From Sphingomonas sp. QA11 (GTDB taxonomy: Bacteria > Pseudomonadota > Alphaproteobacteria > Sphingomonadales > Sphingomonadaceae): a stretch of DNA of 64,000 nt. The stretch covers positions 4,397,501-4,461,500 of the forward strand of contig NZ_CP098774.1 in assembly GCF_028473665.1 (NCBI RefSeq). Direction: 5' to 3'. Below the pieces are notes generated by a model. The model had not been told where the DNA came from, made no database searches, and saw only the letters and a program-made list of their open reading frames with translations. The position numbers and the translations under genes were made by a program. Shown here piece after piece: positions 25,871 to 34,554 of the stretch (position 1 is its first letter; the number at the start of each line of letters is the position of its first letter).

Positions 25871-26068
25871 ATGGGACGTGACGGAGTGAACGCGAAGCGC
25901 GTGACGACGACACTGACCTTGCAACGCAAGTCGCAACTGGAACGGCTCGCCGAGCGCGAGGGCGTGAAGGAGGCGTGGCTGGTTCGGCGCGCCGTTGAGA
26001 AATACCTGGACGAGATCGGAGCTGGGTCGGTGCTTGGGACGAAGGGCGGCGAAGATGCGCGCGGCTGA
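25871..26068 (+). CDS. ribbon-helix-helix regulator of the restriction-modification system
   Basis: 65 residues, basic N-terminus then RVTTTLTLQRKSQLERLAEREGVKEAWLVRRAVEKYLDEI. This is the ribbon-helix-helix pattern (one strand, two helices) of CopG/Arc-type repressors. ATG at 25871 follows AGATCGAGCG. It overlaps the methyltransferase start by 14 bases, so it heads the operon and probably plays the controller role seen in other restriction-modification systems. It is divergent from the HNH gene, and the promoter region between them contains the paired CCGCGG sites. Confidence 0.75.
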   Translation: MGRDGVNAKRVTTTLTLQRKSQLERLAEREGVKEAWLVRRAVEKYLDEIGAGSVLGTKGGEDARG

Positions 26069-27215
26069 ACTGTTCGCCGGTTGCGGCGGGATGGCGCTGG
26101 GCATGGCGCGCGCGGGCTTCGATCACGCGCTCATGGCCGAATATGATCGCGACGCGGTCGGCACCGTGCACCATAATCGCGACCGGGGTCTTGAGCACAT
26201 CGCCCATTGGCCGATGGAGCTCACCGATGTTCGCGATATCGACTGGGCGGCGCATCGCGGCCAGATCGAGGTCATCTCCGGGGGGCCGCCCTGTCAGCCC
26301 TTCGGGATCGGCGGCAAAAAGGCCGGGCATGAGGATCGGCGCGACATGTGGCCCGAGGCGATTCGCGCGATCCGCGAGACCGGGCCGAAGGGTTTCCTAT
26401 TCGAGAATGTTCGCAATCTCGCGGGGCCCCGCTTCGCGCCCTATCTCGATTGGATCAAGCAGCACCTGCGCCATCCCCAGGATGAGCGGCGCGACGGCGA
26501 AGGATTCCATGAGCATCGCGAGCGCCTGCGCGCCTCGAGCAAGCCGCCCAAATATGAGGTGATCGCGCAAGTCGTGAACGCGGCGGACTATGGCGCGCCG
26601 CAGATCCGTTTCCGCGTGTTGATCTTCGGCCTCGCGACATCGCTTGGCGTCGCGCCCTCGCTGATGACGCCTACCCATTCGCGCGATCGCCTGCTTTGGG
26701 ATCAGTTCGTGACCGGCGATTATTGGCGCCGTCACGGCATCGCGCCGCGCGCGCCGGTGTTGGAGCGCGACCGCGCGCGTGTGGCCTGGCTGCGCGCGAG
26801 CGAGCGGGAACCCGAGGGCCTGCCCTGGGTGACAGTGCGGGACACACTCGCCGATCTCGGCGGACCGACGGGCCGCGACAATCATGTCTTCCAGCCCGGC
26901 GCCCGGATCTACAAGGGCCATACCGGCAGTCCGCTTGACCTGCCGGCCAAGGCTCTCAAGGCCGGCGATCACGGCGTGCCGGGCGGCGAGAACATGATGG
27001 TCCTCGACGACGGATCGGTGCGCTACTTCACGCTTCGCGAAGCCGCGCGCCTCGTCGGACTTCCCGATGACTTCGCCTTCCCGCGTTCCTGGTCCGAGAG
27101 CATGCGCCAATTGGGCAACGCCGTGCCCGCTCAACTGAGCGAGGCGGCCGCGCGCTGGCTTGACGAGATGATTAGAAGCGGTGATGTCGATCCGGTAGGC
27201 CAGGCCGTCGCGTGA
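26055..27215 (+). CDS. DNA cytosine C5-methyltransferase (Eco29kI-like; candidate DruM)
   Basis: 386 residues with all C5-methylase motifs: I AELFAGCGGMALGM, IV ISGGPPCQPFGIGG (catalytic Cys), VI GFLFENVRNL, VIII QIRFRVLIFG and X RQLGNAVP. It methylates cytosine within a palindromic target. Next to an Eco29kI-type nuclease the expected target is CCGCGG, which remains inference. In Druantia type II systems a C5-methyltransferase (DruM) accompanies the DruE helicase, and the druE-like operon lies convergent 1.4 kb away, so this enzyme might serve both systems. Start ATG 26055. Confidence 0.92.
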   Translation: MRAAELFAGCGGMALGMARAGFDHALMAEYDRDAVGTVHHNRDRGLEHIAHWPMELTDVRDIDWAAHRGQIEVISGGPPCQPFGIGGKKAGHEDRRDMWPEAIRAIRETGPKGFLFENVRNLAGPRFAPYLDWIKQHLRHPQDERRDGEGFHEHRERLRASSKPPKYEVIAQVVNAADYGAPQIRFRVLIFGLATSLGVAPSLMTPTHSRDRLLWDQFVTGDYWRRHGIAPRAPVLERDRARVAWLRASEREPEGLPWVTVRDTLADLGGPTGRDNHVFQPGARIYKGHTGSPLDLPAKALKAGDHGVPGGENMMVLDDGSVRYFTLREAARLVGLPDDFAFPRSWSESMRQLGNAVPAQLSEAAARWLDEMIRSGDVDPVGQAVA

Positions 27216-27248
27216 CGAGCGACCTGGCTCGACAGGATCGGGCGAGGC

Positions 27249-28190
27249 GTGGCGAAGAAGTCGGAAGATTCCCTAGCGTTCGAAAGCCTTTCGCGCACGC
27301 TCGCCGAGGTTGTCGCTCTGGTCGACGCTGGGGTTTCGCCGCCGGTCTCCAGGCGCATTCGCAAGGGACTGGCCGAACACGCGGAAGCGATCGAGCGGGC
27401 GCGCGCCGCCACCGATCCGATCCGCATGCCGCTCACCAGCTTCGACCCCTCTGACCCCAAGACCATCGGCCGCGTGGTCGCGCTCGCGTTGCTGGCCCAA
27501 GCCCGCGTGCCACTGCGATCGATCGAACCCGCTTATGGTTCGGGCGTCTACGCGATCTATTATGAAGGGGATCATCCCCTCTATCGTCGGATCTCGGGTA
27601 CCGAGACACCCATCTATGTCGGCAAGGCCGACCCTTCCGACAGCGACGCGAGCACGCCGCGCGAGCAGGGTCCCCGGCTGACGGGCCGCTTGATCGAGCA
27701 TGCTGGCACCATCGCGACCGCCGAAGGCTACACGGAGCTTCCCGAGGGAACGCACCGCATCCGCCTGGCGGACTTCACCTGTCGCCGACTGGTCTGCGCG
27801 ACCAACGCCCAGCTGGTGGCGGAGAAGCATCTCATCGGCATGTTCTGGCCGCTCTGGAACTCCGAGACCAAGGCGTGCTGGGGCATGAGCAAGCACGGGG
27901 ACGCGGCCAAGACGCGCGCCAACAAGCGCTCGCCCTGGGACGTGGTCCATCCGGGCCGGGCCTGGGCGCTCGATCCGGTGCTCGAGGACTCCTTGTCGCT
28001 CGACCAGATCCGCGCGCGCGTCGAAGAGAATTTGGACGACGCGCCGCCGCGCACCGACCATGCCTCACTGCTCGAGGAAGTGCTCGCCGCCTTCCGCCAG
28101 GAGCATCCTGATCTCTCCACCCCGCTCGTTCCGCCGCTCGGCGATATCCCGGGTCCTGGCGATGACGAAGCGGGTGGCCAGGACGACTGA
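27249..28190 (+). CDS. Eco29kI-type GIY-YIG restriction endonuclease
   Basis: 313 residues from a GTG. The GIY-YIG nuclease core is clear: GVYAIYYEGD (about residues 97-106), PIYVGKADP (about 120-128, YIG variant YVG), LTGRLIEHAG (the Arg and His of helix 1) and ALVAEKHLIGMFWPLWN (Glu and Asn). This matches Eco29kI, a type IIP enzyme cutting CCGCGG. Residues 55-85 (DPSDPKTIGRVVALALLAQARVPL) are also typical. The downstream vsr gene overlaps its end by 29 bases. The C-terminal 50 residues are acidic and Pro-rich, a lineage-specific tail. Confidence 0.9.
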   Translation: MAKKSEDSLAFESLSRTLAEVVALVDAGVSPPVSRRIRKGLAEHAEAIERARAATDPIRMPLTSFDPSDPKTIGRVVALALLAQARVPLRSIEPAYGSGVYAIYYEGDHPLYRRISGTETPIYVGKADPSDSDASTPREQGPRLTGRLIEHAGTIATAEGYTELPEGTHRIRLADFTCRRLVCATNAQLVAEKHLIGMFWPLWNSETKACWGMSKHGDAAKTRANKRSPWDVVHPGRAWALDPVLEDSLSLDQIRARVEENLDDAPPRTDHASLLEEVLAAFRQEHPDLSTPLVPPLGDIPGPGDDEAGGQDD

Positions 28191-28626
28191 ACCGGTCGAT
28201 CCCGCCCGAAGCGCGCAGATGGCGAAGGTGCGCGGGCGGGACACCAAACCCGAGATGCGCGTGCGGCGGGCCTTGCACGCCGCCGGAGTTCGGTACCGGC
28301 TACACGCCAAGGATCTGCCCGGACGCCCGGATATCGTTCTCCCCTCACGAAGGGTCGCGATCTTCGTGCATGGCTGTTTCTGGCACCGTCACCCCGATCC
28401 GAACTGCAAGCTGGCGCGGCTCCCCAAGTCGCGGCTCGACTTCTGGGTACCGAAGCTCGAAGCCAACCGAGCGCGCGATCAGCTGAAGGAGGCGGCCCTT
28501 CTCGACGCGGGTTGGACCGTGCAAACAATCTGGGAATGCGAGCTCGATCGCGACGGGCTCGAACGCTTCACGCGGGAAATCGCGGAAACGCCGAGGGTAG
28601 GAAGATACCGCGCGCGACGGCGGTGA
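28162..28626 (+). CDS. vsr: very short patch repair endonuclease Vsr
   Basis: 154 residues. Motifs: MAKVRGRDTKPEMRVRRALHAAGVRYRLHAKDLPGRPDIVLPSRRVAIFVHGCFWHRH, then FWVPKLEANRARDQ and DAGWTVQTIWECEL. These are the PD-(D/E)xK core and the zinc-associated HGCFWH of Vsr. Vsr nicks next to T:G mismatches left by deamination of 5-methylcytosine, so it protects cells that carry a C5-methyltransferase. It is the third gene of the restriction-modification set. The start at 28162 lies inside the nuclease gene; downstream alternatives would cut the domain. Confidence 0.92.
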   Translation: MTKRVARTTEPVDPARSAQMAKVRGRDTKPEMRVRRALHAAGVRYRLHAKDLPGRPDIVLPSRRVAIFVHGCFWHRHPDPNCKLARLPKSRLDFWVPKLEANRARDQLKEAALLDAGWTVQTIWECELDRDGLERFTREIAETPRVGRYRARRR

Positions 28627-28651
28627 CCGGGCGAGGCTGTTCCTCGCCCGG
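28627..28651. terminator. bidirectional hairpin between vsr and the DUF1998 helicase gene
   Basis: CCGGGCGAGG - CTGTT - CCTCGCCCGG, a perfect 10-bp stem with a five-base loop, begins at the base after the vsr stop codon and lies nine bases from the end of the convergent helicase gene. It is well placed to separate the two defence operons. Confidence 0.7.
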
Positions 28652-28659
28652 CCACGACT

Positions 28660-31600
28660 TCAACCGGCCCGAACCAGATTGGAGATCGCCACGAACGGAC
28701 GGCGCGCGAGTTCGAAACTGTCGATCCAGCGACCGCCCGGCCCAAAGCGCGCCACGGCCTCGTCGATGAGCGGCGGCACATCGGGCCCTTCGATCCGCCA
28801 CATCGGGTGGTGCACCTGAACCACCAGCGGCTGGGCGGGGCCATGGACCCTGAGCGCCGGCACCGGTCCATCCGACACCACTTCCATATCGCCGCTGCGC
28901 GCGACCCGACCGAGCGCCTCCAGCGCGCCCGCTCGCCAATCACGCAATTCCGGCGCGGAGAAATCTCCATCGCCTCCCAGCCGGTGCGAGGGATCGAGCA
29001 TCGCGCGGGCATAGGACAAGCCCAACCGCCAATCCAACAGGCCATGATAGGCGCGATTACCGTAGCGCTGCAGGCATTCGTAACAGGCCTGGTCACATCG
29101 CGCCCGGTGCCCGTCGCGCATGAAATCCGCCAGCGGCCAAGCGGCCTCCTCCCGCACCATCGACGCGAGCAACTCGATCGCCCAGGGCGCATCGGCGGGA
29201 AGGGATAGCTGCCGCGATAAGCCCGACCCGTTCACCAAAGTGTCCGCGATCTGAATGATAGGCCACTCCCGACCGCCGGCATGCGCGACGCGCGGCGGCA
29301 ATATCTCGAATTCACTCGGATCGACGTCGAGCTCAAGCGCGGCGCGGTCGATGAGTAGGAAGGCCATGGTGAAGGCCGATGCCCGGATCGAGGTCACCGT
29401 GTTCGGGCCAGCGACCGAGGCGATGTTCAGCTCCGGCCGCATCGCCACCGGGGAAAGGAACAAGCTATCGGTCACTTTGCGCGACGCGAGCCAGGTTCGC
29501 CCGGAGCGACCGGTATTGATCCACGACCCGCGCAAGGCGGCGGCGGTGTCATCGAGAATGGATTGGTTCTGCATCTCGAAGCGCGGGTTGTCCGGGCCCG
29601 GGCGCCAGAAGCGCTGCGTGCCTTCGTTCAAATCGAAGCCGCCATCGAAGAGCTCGGTTCCTGTCGCGCCGGGATTGAGACGGATGATGTTCGCCGACCG
29701 CTCAAGCGCGAGCGCGAGGTTCTCATCAGATACCGGCACCGTCGCCACTGGCGTCGCCTCGGCGCAAACCACGCGCGCGCGGACCACACGTAGATCATCC
29801 TCGCCGATCTTCACGGGGGTGAAGTCAGTGCGAAAGGCCGCTGGGGTGATGCAATGACGGAAGCTGTCGGCGACGATCGCGTTTCCGCAAGCGGCGCATT
29901 CCGTCGCCTCGGCGGTCTCGCGCCGCGTCCAGCCGCCGCACGCGGTGCACGCGCCAATCCACCAATCCTCGGAGACAGCCTCTCGCGTGTCCTGCCGCGG
30001 AAGCACCCAACGCCTGCCCCACTGCTGGGGATCGGGCAGCGTCGAGGTAATTCCCACCGCGCGATGGAGCCGCTTGTCTCGGACCAAGGTCGAGCCCGGA
30101 GCGAACTCGTAAATGGCTAGGTCCGCGTCGCGGTCAGTTGAATCCCAACACCAATCGCCTCCACCTTCATGTTCGAGACCAAGATAGAGCGGTCGGGCTC
30201 GGGTTGGCATGCCGTACATGGGCAATAGGCCACCCTCCGCGAGGGAATGCGCGACGCCAATGCCATAGCGCGTTTCATGGTCGATCACGGTCGCGATCGC
30301 GTCCATCAGGACATCGACATCGAGCGCGTTTCGCACCTGTTCGAGCAGTGCTTCGGTCTGTCCAACCATCACCACGGCGATCGCTGCGTCCCGAGCATCG
30401 GTGGTCGCGCTCAGCGCTTCACGCAGCGCTGTCGGCCATCGCGATCCCTCGGCCTTATAGAGGTCAACAACGATGAACTCGCCGTGGATGTCCGGCGGCG
30501 TCAAATCATAGCCTGGATACCGAGCACCATGTTCGATCCTGAGCCGCCGGAAGGCCGCCTGGAGCCAAGCCTTTCGAATGATCCGAAGCGGAATGTCCTC
30601 GTACCCCGTCGCGAGGAAGGGGGGTGGCGGAGCGTCTCCGGTGATGCGTCCCGGATGTCGGAAATAGTGGAGATCGTGGCTACGACTACGGCACACGGTG
30701 AGCGCTAAGGAGAAGGCCTGGCCACGCCGGCCCGCGCGACCGACGCGCTGCTGATAGTTGAAGCGCTGCGGCGGCATGTTGGCCTGATACACGGCCTGGA
30801 GAGGCCCGATATCGATGCCGACCTCCATCGTCGTGGTGACGCTCAGCAAGTCGATCTCCTTGGCCAGGCGTGGGAGCTCGCCTGTCGGGTCGGCCCCATC
30901 CTCGACCAGGATACCCCTGAAACGACGTAGACGTTCGGCGCCGTCGCGTGTCTGCCCGGTCAGCTCCTCGCTGCGCAGCCGGAAGGGGTCGGTGGAATTG
31001 TCTCCCGCGCGCGCGATCCGGTGCGCGAGGAAATTGTGCCGCCACAGCGTCGCGACCTTGCCGGTCGGCGCTTCATCCAAAGGCGTGAAGCAACGGGTAC
31101 AACGCCGCTGTCCACGATGGAGATGGACGCGGTCACAGGACCGGCAGCGCCAGAAGTCATCGTCCGCCCTGGTTAGACGAACCCCAAGCGCGAATAGGTT
31201 GATCAGTCCGCCGGTGTGACCGCGCGCGACGAGGGCCGACAGCGCCGCCTCGAGCACGGAATTCGGATCATTCGGATCGACCGCCTTGGCGAAACGGGCG
31301 ACACGGTTGGTGTCGCGGACATCGCCGGGGTCGTTCCAGAGTGGCACCTCGCTCGGGTCGACCCAATGCGAGGCGGGAACGCGGTACGCGTCCGCGAACA
31401 CGCGCAGCCATGCGTCGAGCCGATCGCGCTCAGCCGTTCGCTCGCCTTCGGGGAAGAGCGTCGGATAACCCAAGCCAGCTTCCTCGAAGGAGAAATAGGT
31501 CTTGTTGAAGAGCGTGTCATAGATCGCCGCTTCTTGGCCCTTCACGATCTCCTCACGCGCGTCGACCACAGCCTCGCGCGCCCGCGGGTCGGTTGGAGGC

Positions 31601-34554
31601 TGCCAGAGCATCGTGTCGCCATTCTTCCGGAACAGCGTCCACCAATGGTCATCGTCGGTGACGGTCGCCTCGCTGGGATGAATCCCAAGGCGTGCCATCG
31701 CGGCGATGAGCGGCGCGGCGGGTAGAGGAACATCGGTTTGGGTGCCGCGATAGCTCGGGTCGTCCGGATCCTGGCCGATAGAGCGAAGCGTCGCGACCGC
31801 CTCGCCTTGCCCGCCAGCGCGCGCGATCTCGCGCTCCAATCGGTCAGCCTCACCCCACTCGCGATTGGCGATCGCCTGCTCCAGCGCGGCGCGCAACGCC
31901 TCGAGCGCGTCGGCGCGATAGGCTTGATCCACTCTCTCGCGCAGCAAGCGAACGGTCATATCGCGAATGAGCGCGCGATGGTGGTTCGCCTCGAGATCGA
32001 TCGCCGATCGAGCCGCGTCCTGCCGGCTATCCGAGAAGACGATGGCCTTGGGTGAATCCAAACCACTCGCGTGCAGCAGTTCGAACAATTCGGTCGCGAG
32101 CAACTGGGAGGTCTTTGCGAAACCAGTCCGGAAATTGCGGATCGGGCTGGACCGCCCCTTGTTGCGGAACAGATAGGATGTCCCGCAACAAGGACAGGCC
32201 GCCGGCGCGGCCGACCCCCTGTCACCCGGACCCCGACCGCGCGCGTCCTTCGCCGAATCGGTCTCCGAGCGGCGGAAGAGCAGGCCCGGCAAATCGGTTT
32301 CGCGCGGCGTGCCCACGCCCGGCGCCAGGACCCGCGCGCCAAAGGGATCCAAGCGCGCGGCGACCCAGGTCGGGACGCTGCCATCCCGCTGCCCGCTAAC
32401 CTCAGGTTGAACGGCTTGCCCCTGGGTCGTCGGCCAGAAGATCGCGTATTCGCGATAGGCGAGATCCTCGAACTCGGTCCCCGCCGACGAGTACGGGAGA
32501 GCCTCCAGATTCTGGCTGCTCGGCAGAAGCTCGATCGGCGCCCCGGAATTGTCGGTCGAGCGCATACCGCCGAGCATGAGCTCGCCGCATGCCTCGCAGT
32601 AGAGCACCTCGATCATGCGTTTGGCCGGAGTGTCGGCCGCGTCCTCGCGCGGCGCGAGCCCGGTTCCGCGCTCGATCGAGAGCGCTTCATAGACCGGCGC
32701 CCCCTCGGCGTCCTGATCCATGGCCGCGAACAAGCCCTCGAGCGCGCGGAAGAAGATATGCGCTCGGAAAGAGGGGGTGGTTTGGGCGACCCGGGGACCA
32801 TCGCGATCGTAAAGGCGCAAGGCGTCGCCAAGCCCTCGCGCGAGCAACATTCCGCGCACCGCGACTGGGTTGGGTGTTCCGAACAGCGCTATGCCGAGCT
32901 CCGTGATCGAGCGCGCGCGGGGGCCGTCGGCGTCGGTGGCGGCGGCGACCAATCGGCCAGCGGCCGCCTCGGCGAGCGCGCGAACGCGGTCAACCTCGGT
33001 AGCGGCATTTTCTCCCGCGAGCGCCGCTAACGCGTCGGTGATCGCCGCGTCGATTCGAGCCAAGGGCGGCGGTTCAAGCACGGCGCCGCCCTCTTCTCCG
33101 GCAGCCGCGGTCACCAGCGCCTCGAAAGGTTGAGGATCGAGAGGAGCCGCCGGGCTCGCCGGAATCACGGGATCGCCTCGGACCACGCAACCGCGCCAGA
33201 AATCCTGATTCTGGGCACCGGGCGATCCATCTTCGGCGAAAGTGCCTAGTTCACCGAAGAAATCCCAAAGATAGGCGAGCGACGCGGTCGCCGCCGCATC
33301 GTCGCCCTCGACGGGAAGCGAGGCGCTCGAGGCGAGAATACGGAGCTTGTGCCGCAGCTCCGGGCGATCCAGCCCGAGACGATTGATCAACATGCGAATC
33401 AGGCCCGCCACCTCACCGCCCGACGAGCCGCGTACGAGGTGAAGCTCGTCTATGACCAAGTGGAAATAGGCGTCGGGATCGGAAGCGAGCCAGTCGCGCG
33501 TCTGGTCGAAGATCGGCTCCTCGACCTCGCGGGCCAGCATCGCGTTCAACATCGAGGAGTTGGTCACGAGGATGTCGGGCGGCGTCGCCTGCATATCCCA
33601 GCGCGTGTTGAGTTCCGCGCCATCCACCGACGGGAACAGGAACCGCGTCTCCTCGACCATGTCCAGATCGCGGTCCCGCGCTAGCTGTTCATCGTAGCGC
33701 GTCGCCATCTCCTCGCTATCCCCAAGGCCCCGCAGATACCCCCGCGTCTTCTCGACGGCGCGTTCACGTTTGTCCCGGGTCGCCTTGTCCTGACGAACAG
33801 GATGGGTCTCGAACCCCGTGGGCGGCGTGGCACTGTTATAGCGGCCGAAGAAGATGCGGTTGCCCTGGAACCGACGATCGCACACCGCGCGCGCGGCTTC
33901 CGAATCCAGCGCCTTTCGCAGACGCGTGAGCTGATCCTCGACGAGCGCGTTCATCGGGTAGAGAATCAGGGCACGGAGCGCTTTCGGTCGGTTTGGATGC
34001 TCGAGTCTCCTGGCGAGCCGAAAATCATCGTCTCCTTCCCACCAATCCTCCGTACCGAGCGTGCCGTTCGGGGCGGGCCAGGACACCGCCTCCTCGGCGA
34101 TCCGCGCGAGGATCGGCAGGAGGAAGGATTCGGTCTTTCCCGAGCCCGTGCCCGAGGTGACGATGCCGGGCTGCCCCGGCCGCACGCCTCTGGCGAGCAT
34201 CTCGAATTGATGCTGGTACGGCTTGTATTCCGGGATCCGGCTCGGCGTTGCGCCCTCGCCTTGATCAACACCATCGAACAAGCCGGAGGCCGCGAGCTCC
34301 ACGAAAGCGATCCGCCCCTCCCGTGAGAAAGCCGAGAGCGGCCCCGGGGCGTCGATCAGCGCCTCCAATCCGAATTCGGCGGACTCATAGCGAAGGATCG
34401 GTTCGATATAGGGTTCGGCGCACATCCGCCCCGCGGTGGCGAGCAGCGCGCGACGCGCGTCAGCGACATCGCTCCGTCTAATTTTGAAGGCGGTGTCCAA
34501 ATAGGCGACGAAATAGTCCCGCATGCGCTCGAAGGCGCCGATCGGATCAAGCAT
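28660..34554 (-). CDS. druE: giant DEAD/DEAH helicase with DUF1998 domain (DruE-like)
   Basis: 1964 residues. Helicase core: Walker A TSGTGSGKTESF (about 133-144), Walker B IDELH (about 368-372), and helicase C motifs TTTMEVGIDIG and FNYQQRVGRAGRRGQA (about 1230-1270). Several zinc ribbons follow or intervene (CPCCG about 790, CRSC...CTRC about 1140, CTACG...CAACG about 1550), and the DUF1998 end has CDQACYECLQRYGNRAYH (about 1820). Length and order match DruE, the helicase shared by all Druantia antiphage systems. The start overlaps the end of the preceding gene by eight bases. DISARM DrmA/DrmB split these domains between two shorter proteins, so Druantia fits better. Confidence 0.85.
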   Translation of the reverse strand: MLDPIGAFERMRDYFVAYLDTAFKIRRSDVADARRALLATAGRMCAEPYIEPILRYESAEFGLEALIDAPGPLSAFSREGRIAFVELAASGLFDGVDQGEGATPSRIPEYKPYQHQFEMLARGVRPGQPGIVTSGTGSGKTESFLLPILARIAEEAVSWPAPNGTLGTEDWWEGDDDFRLARRLEHPNRPKALRALILYPMNALVEDQLTRLRKALDSEAARAVCDRRFQGNRIFFGRYNSATPPTGFETHPVRQDKATRDKRERAVEKTRGYLRGLGDSEEMATRYDEQLARDRDLDMVEETRFLFPSVDGAELNTRWDMQATPPDILVTNSSMLNAMLAREVEEPIFDQTRDWLASDPDAYFHLVIDELHLVRGSSGGEVAGLIRMLINRLGLDRPELRHKLRILASSASLPVEGDDAAATASLAYLWDFFGELGTFAEDGSPGAQNQDFWRGCVVRGDPVIPASPAAPLDPQPFEALVTAAAGEEGGAVLEPPPLARIDAAITDALAALAGENAATEVDRVRALAEAAAGRLVAAATDADGPRARSITELGIALFGTPNPVAVRGMLLARGLGDALRLYDRDGPRVAQTTPSFRAHIFFRALEGLFAAMDQDAEGAPVYEALSIERGTGLAPREDAADTPAKRMIEVLYCEACGELMLGGMRSTDNSGAPIELLPSSQNLEALPYSSAGTEFEDLAYREYAIFWPTTQGQAVQPEVSGQRDGSVPTWVAARLDPFGARVLAPGVGTPRETDLPGLLFRRSETDSAKDARGRGPGDRGSAAPAACPCCGTSYLFRNKGRSSPIRNFRTGFAKTSQLLATELFELLHASGLDSPKAIVFSDSRQDAARSAIDLEANHHRALIRDMTVRLLRERVDQAYRADALEALRAALEQAIANREWGEADRLEREIARAGGQGEAVATLRSIGQDPDDPSYRGTQTDVPLPAAPLIAAMARLGIHPSEATVTDDDHWWTLFRKNGDTMLWQPPTDPRAREAVVDAREEIVKGQEAAIYDTLFNKTYFSFEEAGLGYPTLFPEGERTAERDRLDAWLRVFADAYRVPASHWVDPSEVPLWNDPGDVRDTNRVARFAKAVDPNDPNSVLEAALSALVARGHTGGLINLFALGVRLTRADDDFWRCRSCDRVHLHRGQRRCTRCFTPLDEAPTGKVATLWRHNFLAHRIARAGDNSTDPFRLRSEELTGQTRDGAERLRRFRGILVEDGADPTGELPRLAKEIDLLSVTTTMEVGIDIGPLQAVYQANMPPQRFNYQQRVGRAGRRGQAFSLALTVCRSRSHDLHYFRHPGRITGDAPPPPFLATGYEDIPLRIIRKAWLQAAFRRLRIEHGARYPGYDLTPPDIHGEFIVVDLYKAEGSRWPTALREALSATTDARDAAIAVVMVGQTEALLEQVRNALDVDVLMDAIATVIDHETRYGIGVAHSLAEGGLLPMYGMPTRARPLYLGLEHEGGGDWCWDSTDRDADLAIYEFAPGSTLVRDKRLHRAVGITSTLPDPQQWGRRWVLPRQDTREAVSEDWWIGACTACGGWTRRETAEATECAACGNAIVADSFRHCITPAAFRTDFTPVKIGEDDLRVVRARVVCAEATPVATVPVSDENLALALERSANIIRLNPGATGTELFDGGFDLNEGTQRFWRPGPDNPRFEMQNQSILDDTAAALRGSWINTGRSGRTWLASRKVTDSLFLSPVAMRPELNIASVAGPNTVTSIRASAFTMAFLLIDRAALELDVDPSEFEILPPRVAHAGGREWPIIQIADTLVNGSGLSRQLSLPADAPWAIELLASMVREEAAWPLADFMRDGHRARCDQACYECLQRYGNRAYHGLLDWRLGLSYARAMLDPSHRLGGDGDFSAPELRDWRAGALEALGRVARSGDMEVVSDGPVPALRVHGPAQPLVVQVHHPMWRIEGPDVPPLIDEAVARFGPGGRWIDSFELARRPFVAISNLVRAG